From Paraspadella gotoi (lineage: Eukaryota > Chaetognatha): 64,000 nucleotides of DNA. The notes under the pieces are model-generated. The model ran no database searches and had not been told where the DNA came from. It saw only the letters and a program-made list of their open reading frames with translations. Location: assembly GCA_051294375.1 (NCBI GenBank), contig CM119267.1, positions 11,299,865 through 11,363,864 on the forward strand, in the 5' to 3' direction. Shown one piece after another: positions 1-12,751 of the stretch (position 1 is the first letter of the stretch; each line of letters opens with the position of its first letter). A program made the position numbers and the translations under genes.

Positions 1-101
1 GATCTTCCGGCAAAGGTCCCTCTAAAATCTAGCCTCTAAAAAAAATCGTGACTAGAGAAGGCTCCAACGTGACTCAGACTTCAGACTATGTGTTTTTAAA
101 T

Positions 102-1190
102 TAAGTTGTGTATATTGCGAAAAGCGATTTAGTAAGAAGTTTGACTTTGACGCACACCTAAGGATTCAACACCGGCTCGAAAAGCCTTTCCGCTGCAGCG
201 CTTGTGTCGAAAAGGTTTTCGCTCAGAAGAGTAACGTGAAAAGAGCACCTTTCTTCCCACAAGGTCTGGCCGAACGGCCGGTCTTCTCTCCCTCATAATC
301 TCTTTGCTGACACGAAGCGGTCAATCTTTGGCTAGAACGTGATCACTTCCTATTTTTTTGCCAGTATTGCGATGAAAGGTTTTTCCAAATTGGCCCCAAG
401 CTGTCTCGCATTTTAGCGATAAAGCACGAAAGACGAACAATTTTCAAGATGGCAGAGTCGTTCAGTGTGCAACAGATACTTTCAAAAAAAAACTGGAAGA
501 TTTTTTTAAACCATCTTTAAGGAACACGACCCCCCCGACGGAATTGAAGTTTCGCTGCGGATAAATGCGATTTAATGCTGGATTCCTTACTGAAATTGAA
601 ATACACCGGAGTCATACATAATATTATTCCCATCATCTGAAGAATCTTTGAATACAAAATTTTCTTGGCGCAAAATGTAAACAAAAGTTTTTCGTCGGCA
701 AAAGTCATTAAAGGAACATGCAGAATTCCTTCTCTCATGTTATTTCCTTGCAAAACGAGTGGTTCGGATAAGTTTTTTTCATCTCAAAGTATGTCTGAGG
801 AAGCACCTCCGGTGAGCAGCAACGCCAGTCGATCAAGCCATACATGCGATTTTTGCGGGAAGAGCTTTAAGTCAAAATCAATCCTGGCGTCACATTTACA
901 CAGACTCATGGACTTCGGTCTACGAATGCCGAGGATTCAAAGTTGTAAGAGACATTTTAAAAAAGAAAAGATCGAATTGAGTCGGCATAGATAACGCATC
1001 ACGACGCAGATTTCATTGCTCCACACTCAGCAATCTGCTCTCGAAATTTTCGCGCGACGGGATCAACTCGCTTACCACCTTAAGAACTGCGGATGGCAGT
1101 TTACCGCCCTTGGAAGTGTCGGATTTGCGGAAAGGATTCCTGAGCAAAAGCCACTTAAACGAACACGTGAATCAGACCCATAAAGGTAGC
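102..1190 (+). pseudogene. C2H2 zinc-finger gene remnant, spread over several frames
   Basis: Several C2H2 finger remnants follow one another in different frames. The first, from about base 104, reads CVYCEKRF...HLRIQH with the linker EKPFRC. A second starts CSACVEKVF and loses its histidines. A third (CQYCDERFF, about 360-430) has an altered histidine end. A fourth (HTCDFCGKSFKSKS, about 838-900) sits in an open frame that stops at 994. A piece near 1050 reads FARRDQLAYHLKN. A last finger near 1110-1187 (CRICGKD, then LSKSHLNEHVNQTH) is split by a frameshift. C2H2 proteins of this kind are normally nuclear DNA-binding regulators. The many frame changes suggest a pseudogene. Because other genes in this window carry likely consensus errors, a damaged copy of a working gene is possible. 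The 5' end may lie outside the window. Confidence 0.65.
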
Positions 1191-4100
1191 AGAAAATATC
1201 AAGTGTTTCCGCCTGCGATCGAAAACTTTTAAGACGCAGTCAGTTGGAAAATCAACCTATGTGTCCCCGACTTCCGGATCGGTAAATCTTCGACGTTGAT
1301 CGGAAGCCTCGAATTAATGCGCCCGAAGAGACGCACAGAGCGGAAGGCTAATAAGCGGTCCGGTTGATTTTTGCGGAGCGGGAGAAAAAAACGAGGACCC
1401 ACCGAAGAGGATAAGCGATTTCTATAGATTTTTGACGACTTTTTCGTAGGGTTAGCTTTCGGATTAGATAAAAATTATTAATTCTTTCACTCACAGTGCT
1501 GCGGCAGATAGTTATCAATGCGACCTAGCCAGCTTGATTTGTTGTACGATTTTGTAATTTTTTTAGGCGGACTGAGAACATTTCTGTCAACAATGCTTAT
1601 ATTCTTGCTTACCAAACTGCAACTCATCTTCAAACCGTTCTTATTCAGAGAACGTTTTTTCTGCGAATTTTTTATTTGTAGGATTGATGGACTTTGTATT
1701 GTAAATAAATATTTTCATTTCTTTTCTCTGACTCTTTATTGATTATATTTTATTTTTGCTATACCTTTCCAGCCGAGTCGACACTTTGGACCGTTTCCAA
1801 GCGTCATTGTCAACTAAAGTGGCCCTTGTTCTTTCCGTTGTGGCGTCTTACGACGGAGCGAGGTCCACGAGAGCCTCATGCATTGCCTCGTTCACCTTTC
1901 GCGGACTGTGGCGCTGAAGTCACTATGTTCGCCGCCCGATGGCCCCACAGATGCACGTGATCATCACACCAAGGGGGAGCCAATGGAGGGCCCATCAGCG
2001 GAAACGCCATGGTGGAGGCAAGGCTCGAATCGCGCGTGGAAGATTCCCCATTGAAAAGAACTTAGAGGCGGCCAATTTCGGACGCAGTCGTTTTTCCCTG
2101 CGTGGTTTTGGGAAAGCCGCGAAAAAAATTTATCTGATTTTCGCTGTGAAGGCGTCCGAAATGTCGACTCGTCCCGACACGGAGCGTGTTCAAATGAATT
2201 TCACGGGGACGGGAAGAAACCTATTGAGGACTTTGTTGCACGCGCCATATTTTGCGGGCGGAAGGCGTGCCTGGAATTGAGCCTCACAATGGGCGGTGAG
2301 GACGAGCAGAGGTGAAAAGTGGCCCTACGCTTGGCGCTATATATGAGGCGGGGCCCCAAAAAGGGGCCGCGCCCCTGTTGGGGGAGCGAAGTTTTAAAAC
2401 CATTGGTTATGGCGGAAATGGACCGCGGACCGCAGCCACCATTATTAACAAAAAATAATAGGGTGGTAAAACCGGCGCCTGGCTTAACATGTGCGAAACC
2501 GCCGTACACGAGAATATTTTGATGGAATCGGTAAAATGTATTCGAAGCTCGTGCTCAAAATTAGCCAAATGATTTCGCTAAATTATTTTTTTTGCGTATA
2601 AAACGATTCTTTTATCTCCTGGTTGTTAAAATGTTTTACCCCATTTTTCGTGATACGTCATATTTTTATTATATGATAGTGATACTATAAAACATATTTT
2701 ATTTTGACGGAGCTTATTTTATTTTTTAATTAAACAGTAATCGAACAAACATGTAAAAAATTTAAACTTTGTTTAAAGATTTTAATGTAATTGAGTCTCT
2801 AAGCAAGTTCGTTTTAGAGCTGGAAACTGGTGAACAAAGATGTCACTTAAAAATACTTACTCTTGGTTGTCTTGTATGAGATTCATCATTTAAAGATCAT
2901 GACCGGAGGATAGCGACCCAAGGCTACCAAAACTTCGTTGCGAAAGTTGGAAAATTGGGGGAAAGCGAGTGAAAAATGGAAGAGCTATAATTCTGGAGGA
3001 GAACAATCGGCGACAGCTACAGGTTTTATATAAGAATTAACGGAATAAAAATTGAATGATGTATGAAATGCGTAATTGATTTCTTATACGTTTACCAGTT
3101 GGTTTTTTATCCAAATCTGCGTTTTTTCATGAAGATGTTGAAAGTCTCTGTACTGCGCGTTTCGAAAAATACTAAGGCGACGCCACCGACGGAAATCATT
3201 CATAGGTAGGGCGAGAAAGTTTAACATCACCATTAAAATTAAATGGATTTATTAGTTTTAATTGCAATGCGTAAGCGCTTTAATTTAACTGTCATTTGTA
3301 ATTTGGCCTGGTTTTTTATTTGTATTTTCTATTTATTTTATTTCTTGATAGGGAAACTCCAAACTACATTACTTGATATATTTTATTATTTTATTATTAA
3401 TTAGCGGTCATTTTCATGCGTGAGCGAGATCGAGGAAGAAAGTGGCGAATCTGAGGACAGTTCGCTTCAGGACAAAATGGTCATCGCAGTGGAAGAGGAG
3501 TGTTCCGTCTCTGTCACTGATTCCGGCCGAATGGTAGGCAATACATACATTTAGTTTTTAAAGAATATTGCGAGACTAATACAATTATAAGAGTATTCCC
3601 TAGTGTCAACGAGTCCCGAAATTATAGGTGCGGTTTTTTTCCGCGAAGAAGAGCAAAGGCCTTGTCGTCGATAACAGGAAAATTTCATTCAAAGTGTGAC
3701 GGATTCAACATGAGCTCTTCTGCCGGGTGCATATTTTCACATCGCAAATCTATCACGATCGATGGGTATGAAGCCCCTTCTTGTTTTTGAAAAAATATCT
3801 ATTATTTTATCATAACTATATTTCTCAATTCCTTGCCCTCTTCTTTTAGGTATCCTTACAAAATTGTTCAAACACATGTCTTTGGCGTATTAGTGGAAAA
3901 ATTACTTTCGCCTAAATGAAACAATTACAGCGGACTCATAGAGAATGATGGCTGAAGGATAAAATTTCGTTATTCTTAACAAAATGTTATTTTGGCTGTA
4001 GCTTTTGGCACACTTCAGGTAATATATTAAACGTTTCGGACAATATTGTTTGGAATTTGTTTAAATTTCAGATGGAAATAACTCCAATTTCTATCTATTC

Positions 4101-4728
4101 AGTACATAAATAATTTCAAAAGCCAAATAGCAGTGTCCATGTTTGCGGACGCTTTGGATTTGGAAGCATAGATCATCAAAAAGCCAGCAGGGCCGTTGTT
4201 CTGGAGGGAAAATACTGGAAGGAGACGGCGCTGATGGTGCCATCGTTTTGAGAAGAATATAATAAAATGGCGAATCTATAGCTATTCGGCTCAACGCGAA
4301 ATTTCTAACTTCCTTTTTGGATGTTGACGCGGTCATCGCCAGCGCAGAAGAATTCCTCCAACCGAAGCAACGAAAACTTTAATCTTTCTTTGGTGATATT
4401 ATAGATAATATACAATTAATTTTTTATTTTTACTTTTACTAGGTTTACTTGAGAATTTTTCTACAGACGGATGGAAATTGATGGGAGCTTCTTGATCGCG
4501 TTTGAACTGGGAAGTACGATAAGACGCCCGTATGCTCACTCGGCCAAATTGGCAGGAACAGCTGGCGTGACACCAATGTGCAGACGGTTGACGGGGATTA
4601 TATGCAATGATGGACTTTACCGGTTTGTTTTATGACGTTATATTTCAATTCTGCAGAAACTAATCACAACTATATTAAATTGATACCGTGACTAAACAAG
4701 ACTAAACAACAACAAAACTTAAGAAAGA

Positions 4729-4761
<33 letters not shown>

Positions 4762-4793
4762 TGAGAAGGGAACGGAGATTCCATGTTCACAGT
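1191..4793. other. Intergenic region, no recognised gene
   Basis: Only short open frames occur here and none shows a known domain. A GC-rich block at about 1780-2500 and scattered acidic stretches (for example around 3420-3530) could be worn transposon or exon pieces, but I cannot name them. A short (GA)n run closes the region. Confidence 0.5.
4735..4761. repeat. (GA)n microsatellite
   Basis: A short uninterrupted GA run just downstream (in gene orientation) of the mannosidase stop codon. Confidence 0.9.
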
Positions 4794-7700
4794 TTATTCT
4801 TCCGAGATTAATTCCTTCGGGTATCCAGTCAGGATCGGAAGCGGGTGAGCCTCCGTGTTGAAAACCTGTTAAGATCATCACAAACTACTGATTGTTTAAT
4901 ATAATACCAGTCATTTACTTACCCCCCACCGCACTCACCCACTGATCGAGCGGAAGGGCGTCGTCTTCGGAGAAGATGAGGTAGAGATACTTGAGAGTCT
5001 CCGCGAGGAAGAAGGTCTGCTGAAGGTCGTCCAGCGGGGGATCGGTGGAATAGACCGTCGAGATGCCCGAGAACCCGTGAGGAGTTCGGCAATACTTTTC
5101 AAGGGACTGGGAGGGCGACAAGCNNNNNNNNNNNNNNNNNNNNNNNNNGACGAGAGATTGTTTGGGATTGATGTATGTTGGTGTGTAGGTTTGTTATGTA
5201 TGTTGGATAGAGTAGAATTTTATTTTGGGGAGTATGATGTAAAAGAGCAGCTATTAAAAAATAGAAGAGAAGATCTGTATGGAGGAGTTCATAAGAGGGA
5301 TGAAGAATATAAAAAAAGATGATAGTAGTAAAAGGAGAGAAGCAAGTATTATCATCCATGCAATCTTAGTATATCGATAATTTAGTCAATTCAGATGTAC
5401 TTCTAACATAGTTAATATTTTCTGTGTGTCTAAATTTAGATAGAATTTAGCTATCCAAGAAATCATAATCAAACGAGAGTAAATTATATAGTACAAAGGA
5501 GATAGTATTAATTACTACTATATCTTTATATTTAAAACTTAAATTGATACCGTGACTAAACAACTAACAAAAACTTTTAAAGAAATAGAAAAGAGAGAGA
5601 GTTTTAGTATGATGTAGAGCTGACTGAGAGAGATCAAGAGAGCAGTAAGAGATAGAGGAGGGAAGGGAGATTAGCTCTATTGTAAGTACATGAGATTAAA
5701 AAAATTTATCATATGTATAGTAATATTGTAAAGTTTTTATCTTTCCTGAGAAGAGAGCATACATATCTTAATAGCGTATTATAAGCAAATCGAATTTTTT
5801 CTAAGTAAAGATAGATATTCGTCTTGTGTGAGCGCTGCAGAAGTTAGATTCTCGATAAGGAGCACTATAAGAGAGTGTTGATAACCACCACAACGCACTC
5901 ACCTGATCTATTTGGAATTTTTTAAATTATTAAATAGTAAAATATTCCTCTATGTTGTAATATTGGCTTTATTTTAGCCTATTTAGCCTGTGGATTTTGG
6001 CAAATTGTACTAGTATCCCGGGCACACTCGTAATGCGCTCACTATCCTTGTTTTTATGCACGCTCAACTTGTATTACACGCATGCTCGGTGCCAGATTGT
6101 GGCGCTCTTCTCGAGTTGTTGTTAGAGTATTGAGGTTTAGAGAGAGATAATCATTTCATCTTAGAGAAGCCTCATCACAGAGTAAGATGAAGTTGTTCCT
6201 GCATAATTGGGTCGCTTAGCAAGAGGCAGCGAAGTCCCCGCGAATAGAGTTGTGAGTAATAGAGAAAGAATATTACATGACCGTTCCAGAAGTAGATATG
6301 CACACGTGATTTGATACCTCCAGTGAGATCATTTTCGTGTTCAATATTAGCTCTTTGTATCACGAGAGGACTTCGCGGAGGTCTTTCCATCCATATATCC
6401 TCTTCTCGTCATGCGTACAAACAAAACAAGCTCGAGAACGCTAAACACCACTTACTTTCGACCGTCTGAGACCACGGTGTGGCCTAGAACGCGCGTGATA
6501 ATCGACCAATACAAGAAGACACGTAATCTCAGTGGAATATTCAACACACGCGTGAACACGGGAACACTTCTGAGATCGACCAGGGAAACGCGACCGAATT
6601 CAGGCATGCATGCGAGAGAGTGTGGAGCGCGTTCTCTGGTGAGTCACGAACGCACAACAGGAGAGACAACAAAGATTCAACCACTTCAGGTCATACAGAT
6701 TGAGGCTAGAATGAGTATAGAGAGTGCTTATATAAGAAGAATACTATCGAATTGTCAATGACATGTATTGTTGCACATCCTCGATATGACGATGATAATT
6801 ATTGCGAGCATGATGAATGAATGAAACAGAATAGGAAATTGTGTAAGTGTAGATGAATGAACTGGAAACGAAAAGTGCGAGAAATAGAAACACACTAAAG
6901 GAGAAAGTGATAAAGGAAAGATGCTATAAGTGCCAGAGTGGCTAAACGAGAAGAGCATGTCGAAGAATGGAAAGGACACCGATGGAGAGCCGAAGGGTAA
7001 AAGCAGCCAATCCGGCCGCAGATTCCGAGCGATAAGGCAACACTAGGTATATAAGAGATAGAGAGAATCGAGAAATCGAATAGGTAGAAACAGGAAAATA
7101 TCGAAGATAAGTGAAACTGAATTGAAAACATGTATATATGGGGACTAATGTAAATACACACGTCGGGAGAAACGTAACGGAAAACAAAAGAGAACCTGCC
7201 CTGTAGGTACGGGAAAGTGGGTCCAGCGAACGTACGACGCGGGATTTCCCTGAGCGATGTTTCCGTCCACCGAGTGCCGTGGGATGCTTGGAGCCGTCTG
7301 GCGGGGCGCCCGAGAAGGCGGAACATTGCCGCGAAGAACGCGAGGGCCCAGAGGGTGACTGCATGGGTGGAGGGTGCCGAAGCGGATGTCGCGATAGGTC
7401 AACGGTCCGCGGACGTAAAGGAGATGAAGACAGGGTGCTGCGTGGCAACAAAAACCACATGAAGGAACGATTAGCAAATCTGGACACTATTTATGAGCGA
7501 AAAAGGCGCAGGGGGGACCAGTTGAGAGAGTGGAGGACGCAAACTCCGCGAAACGTATTGCGTACTCTGCGTCGTCGTACATCCGTCTGCCTGCTCGATC
7601 CCTTTCGTCCGGTTTGGATCCCAGGATTTTAAGAGATATTTCGTCAAGAAACGAGTCCGCCCTGCAGCGCCTGCAAGAGGTAGGAGATGGATTGTAATTA

Positions 7701-9406
7701 CTATGAAAAAATGAAAACCTTTACGAAGAAAAAAAAATGAAATGAAATTTTATAAAAACAATCAGACTAACCAATTGAAAAGATTCTGAAGTATTGAATT
7801 TTCCGCTATTCGTAATCAATGCGAGTAGGGTATAAAACCTGTATAAACCTTTTAACTGAAATAGAAACATTTCCTGTTAAAACAATTTTATCTTTTCGAA
7901 ATTCCAGAAACTTTAAGTTTAAGTTTTACGAAAATAAAATTTGCTGAATACTTTCGGTAGGTTATCCAGATGATTCCGAATCTTTCTAACTTTTTTCGCG
8001 TAGACTGGGTTCTTCGTGATGTTGCTGAGATATACAAATTCAAGATGCAGCGTGCCAGTTTCAGCGAGGCTGGTTCCGTCAAAATCTTCTGCAAAGACAA
8101 TCGAAACCAATATGTGGTTCAATTAAACTCTGAGGACGAGCATCAACATTCAACGTTAGTCATTACCATCTAATGACTCCCCATTCATGAGATGCACGTA
8201 CGGCATAGGGATACCTTAGATTTGAAATATTTTTTTAAAAAGAATTTCAAACGAATATTTAACAAACTAAAATATATTAAGCATGGAAAACAGTTTACGC
8301 CTCTTATCATAGCTACGTATATATATAATTTAATCACGAGTAAAAACTAACCTTTGGGAGTTTCAAATGCAGGTAACAGTTTATTAGCCATTTCCTCGGC
8401 TTTCTTTTTAAACGTCTGTGGACATGAGGAATGAGGATATTTTCATATGAGTAGTGTTTTTAAGCGAAAGAACAATCGCCGAACCTTGTAGCCAGTCATG
8501 GCGTAGGCGCTCAACAGTCCACCGACGATTCTGATGTTCGTTTCAAAAACGGAAACCGTCTCGTCGTAATCGAAATGCAATTCCTCCGCCACCCATCGGT
8601 GAGCCTTGGAGAATTCCCTGAAAAAAAACAAACAAAATAGCATCGAAAAGATCTGGCCGACGACTCTTAGTGGATCATCGGTCTCACTTATCGAGTCCCA
8701 TGAGATAAAGGGTGGACAGTGAGTCGATGATGGTCGCCCCAAGTTTAGCATTGCCGAAAACGCCTCTTTATTAATAATAATAAGAAAAAAAATTACAAGA
8801 TAAATTGTTTTTCCCTTAAAACTTATCACGAGAGCTCGACAACTTTCTTTACGGAAATTTGAGAAAAATAAACAAGATTGTGGGATGATTTTTTTACCCA
8901 GAGGAATTTTTGGAGACGGGCAAAAGAGCATTTTCTCCCCATGCGAATTTTTCGTAATTATTCCAGGCGAAAAGCATCATCTAAAAAGCAGACGAAATGC
9001 ATTGAATCATTGAGGAAGGGATAAATCATTATAAATGTTTTAAACTTGAACATTTTAAAAGATAATTTACGAACCTCTTTGACTTTGTTTCTTTTTTCCA
9101 AGATCGATGGGGACTTTGGCCTGGAACCTCTTAAAGCTTTCCTCGCGGCAAAATCTCTCTCTTTGTGCTTGGAGTGCTCTGCCAAGCAAAAAGGCAAAAT
9201 ACAGCATAATTGAACACAATATTTGATGATGCAAGGATCAAGATATTACTCTGCGATTGTATTTAAGTTGATAATTAATCCACTAAACTGTTATTTGTGT
9301 AAGTATTACTTAATTAAGATAAGATTTTTTTGTATCTTATAAGTCACTTCACTTGAGTCGGAGGTGGACTGTCGCTTAGCAGTGTCCGTAGGATCAGGAT
9401 CAAGCT
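4794..9406 (-). CDS. Golgi-type class I alpha-1,2-mannosidase (GH47), middle exons missing
   Basis: This family trims alpha-1,2-linked mannose from N-glycans in the ER or Golgi lumen. Exons read on the minus strand are 9406-9353, 9178-9075, 8980-8898, 8765-8688, 8617-8485, 8415-8352, 8214-8167, 8088-7952, then 5106-4939 and 4865-4794; the phases agree at every consecutive join through 7952 and across the last one. Conserved pieces include AWNNYEKFAWGENALLP, LGATIIDSLSTLYLMGLDK, VSVFETNIRIVGGLLSAY (its Glu is a conserved active-site acid), LAETGTLHLEFVYLS, DDLQQTFFLAETLKYLYLIF and the C-terminal FNTEAHPLPI, whose Thr binds calcium in the family. The resemblance is closer to Golgi MAN1A-type enzymes than to ER mannosidase I or EDEM. 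Exons for the central catalytic part (PNYLNP, GGLGDSFYEYL and beyond) should lie between 7951 and 5107, but I find none; a 25-N gap is there. The N-terminal membrane anchor exon is not identified either. Confidence 0.9.
5124..5148. other. Assembly gap, 25 Ns
   Basis: Exactly 25 Ns lie 18 bases upstream of the acceptor of a mannosidase exon, so the gap falls inside an intron of that gene. The second gap in this window has the same length, which points to a fixed placeholder and not a measured distance. Confidence 0.99.
5149..7951. other. Apparent mannosidase intron space with noisy sequence, expected exons absent
   Basis: By position this should hold the middle exons of the GH47 gene, but neither strand shows them. 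The part at about 5540-5910 looks like a noisy second copy of 4670-4945: the same stretch, ATTGATACCGTGACTAAACA, starts the similarity in both, followed by GA-rich sequence and an ACGCACTCACC-like end. The rest (about 6050-7640) has open frames with arginine- and serine-rich products and no recognisable domain. Confidence 0.5.
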
Positions 9407-9967
9407 CTGCCAGAAAAAGAATGACATAAGTCGACGAGGTCAAGAGGCACGAACAAAACCGAAGAAACCTTTTTCGTCGTGCGATCTTCCGATTATGAAA
9501 CCGAATAACAAAATAGAAACCAACAGAGAGGCGGACAAAATGTTCTGCCAAAAAGATTTCCTCATAATTCAGTTTTAATAGGGTTTAGTAAAATCGATGG
9601 AAAAGATCACGATTTTTCATGTCTGTTCAGTGGCCGTCGGATCGAAATCCCTATTGAGTAAAAATAAAAATTGATTTTAACGCAAACTTTCGAAATTCAA
9701 TGTTGGACGGAGAAAAGTATTTCATCTGACTGTATAGAAAAAAGCTGTTCTTTTTTTTTTTTGCTTTGGTCTTGTTAACACAATAATTTATTGTATTGAA
9801 GCTAGGGGTTTGAACTCAATGGCAAAATAGGGTTATCATTAAATTTTTCAATACCGAACGAAAGAAACTTCTTTTGCTTCATGTTCTTGTCTCGCGATCT
9901 CTTCCTATTCCATCAAATTCCTTCACCTCTCATGCAGATCCGACAATAAGTGTCACTTTCTGATTGA
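9407..9967. other. Region upstream of the mannosidase exons
   Basis: The mannosidase 5' end, including its signal-anchor exon, is expected here or further upstream. A minus-strand open frame (9551-9306) overlaps the first recognised exon, but I cannot support its extra N-terminal part as coding. Nothing else is seen. Confidence 0.4.
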
Positions 9968-10120
9968 ATGACATCCTCTAAGCCGTCGCGACCCGGGAAC
10001 GAATCCTTGGAACGACGTTCCCCCACCAAACAAAAAACTCCCCTCGGGCGAAAGAGCTCGCGAGCCCGAAGTAATCCCACGCTGAGAAAAAGAGATACGG
10101 GTCATACCTTGGTCTTGTAC
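9968..10120 (+). CDS. Possible first exon of an unknown basic protein
   Basis: An ATG opens a frame that begins MTSSKPSRPGNESLERR and continues rich in Ser, Pro, Arg and Lys (SPTKQKTPLGRKSSRARS). Base composition is higher in G+C than the flanks, as in the other coding exons here. No domain is recognised and the donor site is unclear. It may belong with the candidate exon at 10442-10534, but I could not prove a join. Chance is a real alternative. Confidence 0.25.
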
Positions 10121-10441
10121 CGTTTCGACGTCCATCGCTTGTTTTTGTCACTCACGAATGGGTTGTTTGAACTGAACTGACAAAAAGACCGAATGAAATC
10201 TAATATTGACGAATTTGAAAGGGGGGGGATTGTCTTTCGGGTGGTCGGAGGGTCTCCTGCCTAATCAAGCGGTTTTAATTGATTTCGAACGTTTTAAGAA
10301 CTCTCTCACAGATTGTAAAAAGAAGCTTACATAATATACACAGCACTAAATAGTTCTTTGATTTTTTTTCCAGTTTCGTTTTGTAAGTGTTTTTTTTTTG
10401 CCTAAAAGGATCTATAAATCAAAAAGTAGTTTTTAATGTCA

Positions 10442-10534
10442 GGGTTAAGGTTGCCGCCTTCAAAACGCTCGAAGATCAAAACAATTTTTCTCCTCGAAGC
10501 GTCGAAATCCTAGGAGCGACACCTGTTGCCGACC
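10442..10534 (+). CDS. Candidate internal exon, function unknown
   Basis: A GC-rich open stretch is framed by an AG acceptor (ending AATGTCAG) and a GTAAGA donor. It reads VKVAAFKTLEDQNNF, then SPRSVEILGATPVADQ. No family is recognised. Both splice signals and the composition change support an exon; the lack of clear partner exons argues for caution. Confidence 0.35.
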
Positions 10535-11401
10535 AAACGTAAGAAAATACTTAATTTGCACCTGTCAAGAAAGATTCTTTCTACGCTGTCGCACTTCGTG
10601 GCGAACGATCGCTTCGAGTCAACACTCAACAATCGAGCTTGAAAAAGATAAATATCATAATTAATTCAAATTATTAAAACTTTCCAAAATAAAATTCTTG
10701 ATAAAATAAATTAAATACGTATGTGCTGAAAAAGACCGAAAGAGAAGACGAGGACGACCAAAACATGTACTATCGTGCTGTGCTACGCATCTGAGCGTAG
10801 CAATCAATAACAAACAATCATTCTATTTCTGCCGATTCTGATTAATGTATTGTACGTGATTACCAACGAGTTAAATCAATTCTCATCAATATACTGCTGA
10901 AAAAAAAATTAATTGATTGGCTAGTAGGTTGGACCTCAGTAGCATTCATTAAGGGAAAAAAGTATTATGAATTATAGGGTACGTCAAAAAGTAGATCTTG
11001 TGAAACGAAAGACGAGGAATCGTGTGTATGCGACGATAGGATTGATTCGATTCGAGATGCCCAAAACTACGCCGCCCTAACGCCGGCGCCTCAGAGTGCA
11101 CTTCGTCAGAAAAGTGGTTGGCTGGTATCGTTTAGGACCGCGCCATTTTGGCTTTTGACGACAGTGGCTGGTCTCGCGCACGGCAAGGTGCTGCAACGAC
11201 CTGGCCGAAAAAAAGGGAAATCAAACTCCCGCGGGGGGGGATGGGGGAAGGAAAGTGGGGGATAGTAGGAAAACCTATTTATCGCGATCGTTTATCATTT
11301 ATTATTTTTTTTGTCAAAAAGCGGAAAACTATTTTTCAAAAGAGAAAAAGAAAAGAGTATGCTCGAGCGCCAGTTCGCGTATTCCCATTTATTTCATCTT
11401 A

Positions 11402-11423
11402 TTCTCTCTCTCTCTCTCTCTCG

Positions 11424-11461
<38 letters not shown>

Positions 11462-11490
11462 GCTCTCTCTCTCTCTCTCATCTCTCTCCC
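11402..11490. repeat. (CT)n microsatellite, interrupted
   Basis: A CT run with a few single-base interruptions. It creates spurious Ser-Leu open frames in several phases. Confidence 0.9.
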
Positions 11491-11666
11491 CGCAGGAAAA
11501 TCGACGTTGGTTTCGATTTACCTCATTTTTCTCCATTTTTTCTCAGTTATTTTCATTTCTTTATTCTTAACCATTTTTTCTTTGCTTCATTTTTTTCGTC
11601 GTCGCAGCTTCGCACGATTTCTCACGATTTCTTCGGGTGGGCGAAAAATACTTTTCGTGAATCCTC

Positions 11667-11740
11667 CTCTCTCTCTCCTTCTCTCTCTCTCTCTCTCTCC
11701 TCTGTCTCTCTCTCTCTCTCTGCTCTCTTCTCTCTCTTGT
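11667..11740. repeat. (CT)n microsatellite, interrupted
   Basis: A second CT-rich tract, similar to the one about 250 bases before it. Confidence 0.9.
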
Positions 11741-12751
11741 AATAGTTTAAATTCCTTCCAAAGCAAGTCATTCCTATGCGACGCTGATTGCACTTCCATT
11801 TTAAAACTATATCTCTCCCTCCTTTGGCAAACTAATTCCCTCTTTTCCCCTTGACTCTGAAAACCCATTAAACTTCCCATAACACTTTTCTTCTACTCAC
11901 GCCGTTCCACTCCTTACCGCCACCCTTTCTAACAATTTTCCCCTTTTTTCCCGACGCCCCGGCACTCTTCGCAATTAACCCGCTTTTCTTTCCGACCCCG
12001 GGTAATTTTTCCCAGTCATTAAATCCTTACGTCCGGCTCAGTCCATCTACTACGAAGTGTTTGACGATTCCCCGTCCGTCTATCAACTCCTTCATTGAGA
12101 CGTCACATCGTCCCGTTCCTACCGAGTCGTCCGCGCCGGGCCACGCCCCCATCCGGCCGGGGGGTGGTGGCGGGTGTGGAGCGAATTGAAGGGGGGTGTA
12201 GTCCTGGGAAGGCACAGTGTGATCGCTTGGACACGATAATGATGAAGAGGACGAGAACAATTCAGATTCCCGTCGTTCGTTAATGTCGATCGATTTTCAA
12301 AAGAGACAAGTGACGGACACGAGATTGTCCGAAACTTGTCCGACCGAAGTCGATCCATTCGACCCTTTTTTACAATTGAAGCGTTTTCTTAGTAGCGTTT
12401 GCTTACAGCAGTTGAGTTTTTTCATAATATTTTTATAATATTTTGTTAATTTCTTTAATGGAATAGAGCAAAAATCGAAAAATTGATATTAAGAGTTAAA
12501 TTTACATGTACATATACCCCGTGAGCCAAATCCGATGATACGAAAGAAAAATTAATTATACGTAAACTATATGCCAATACGAAAAAGTTATAACATCAAT
12601 TGAAAGAAAACTTTGGTTTCTGCTTACAAACCTTTCTCGTTCTAAATCACCAAAAGAAAAAAAATAAGATTTTATAGGTTGGAACCCTCGAACTGATTTT
12701 TTTTGAAGTTGTTAATGATAATTGATTAAAATAAAATTTATTCTTTGAAGT

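Larger units (their letters stand above)
10535..12751. other. Non-coding stretch with CT-rich simple repeats
   Basis: Open frames here are made by CT repeats (Ser-Leu products) and are not genes. No other feature is recognised. Confidence 0.6.

Noticed and set aside
7217-7632. Plus-strand gene in the GC-richer part near 7.3 kb
   Set aside because: Overlapping frames on both strands with Arg-rich products and no recognisable domain; lies in the noisy stretch of the mannosidase locus.
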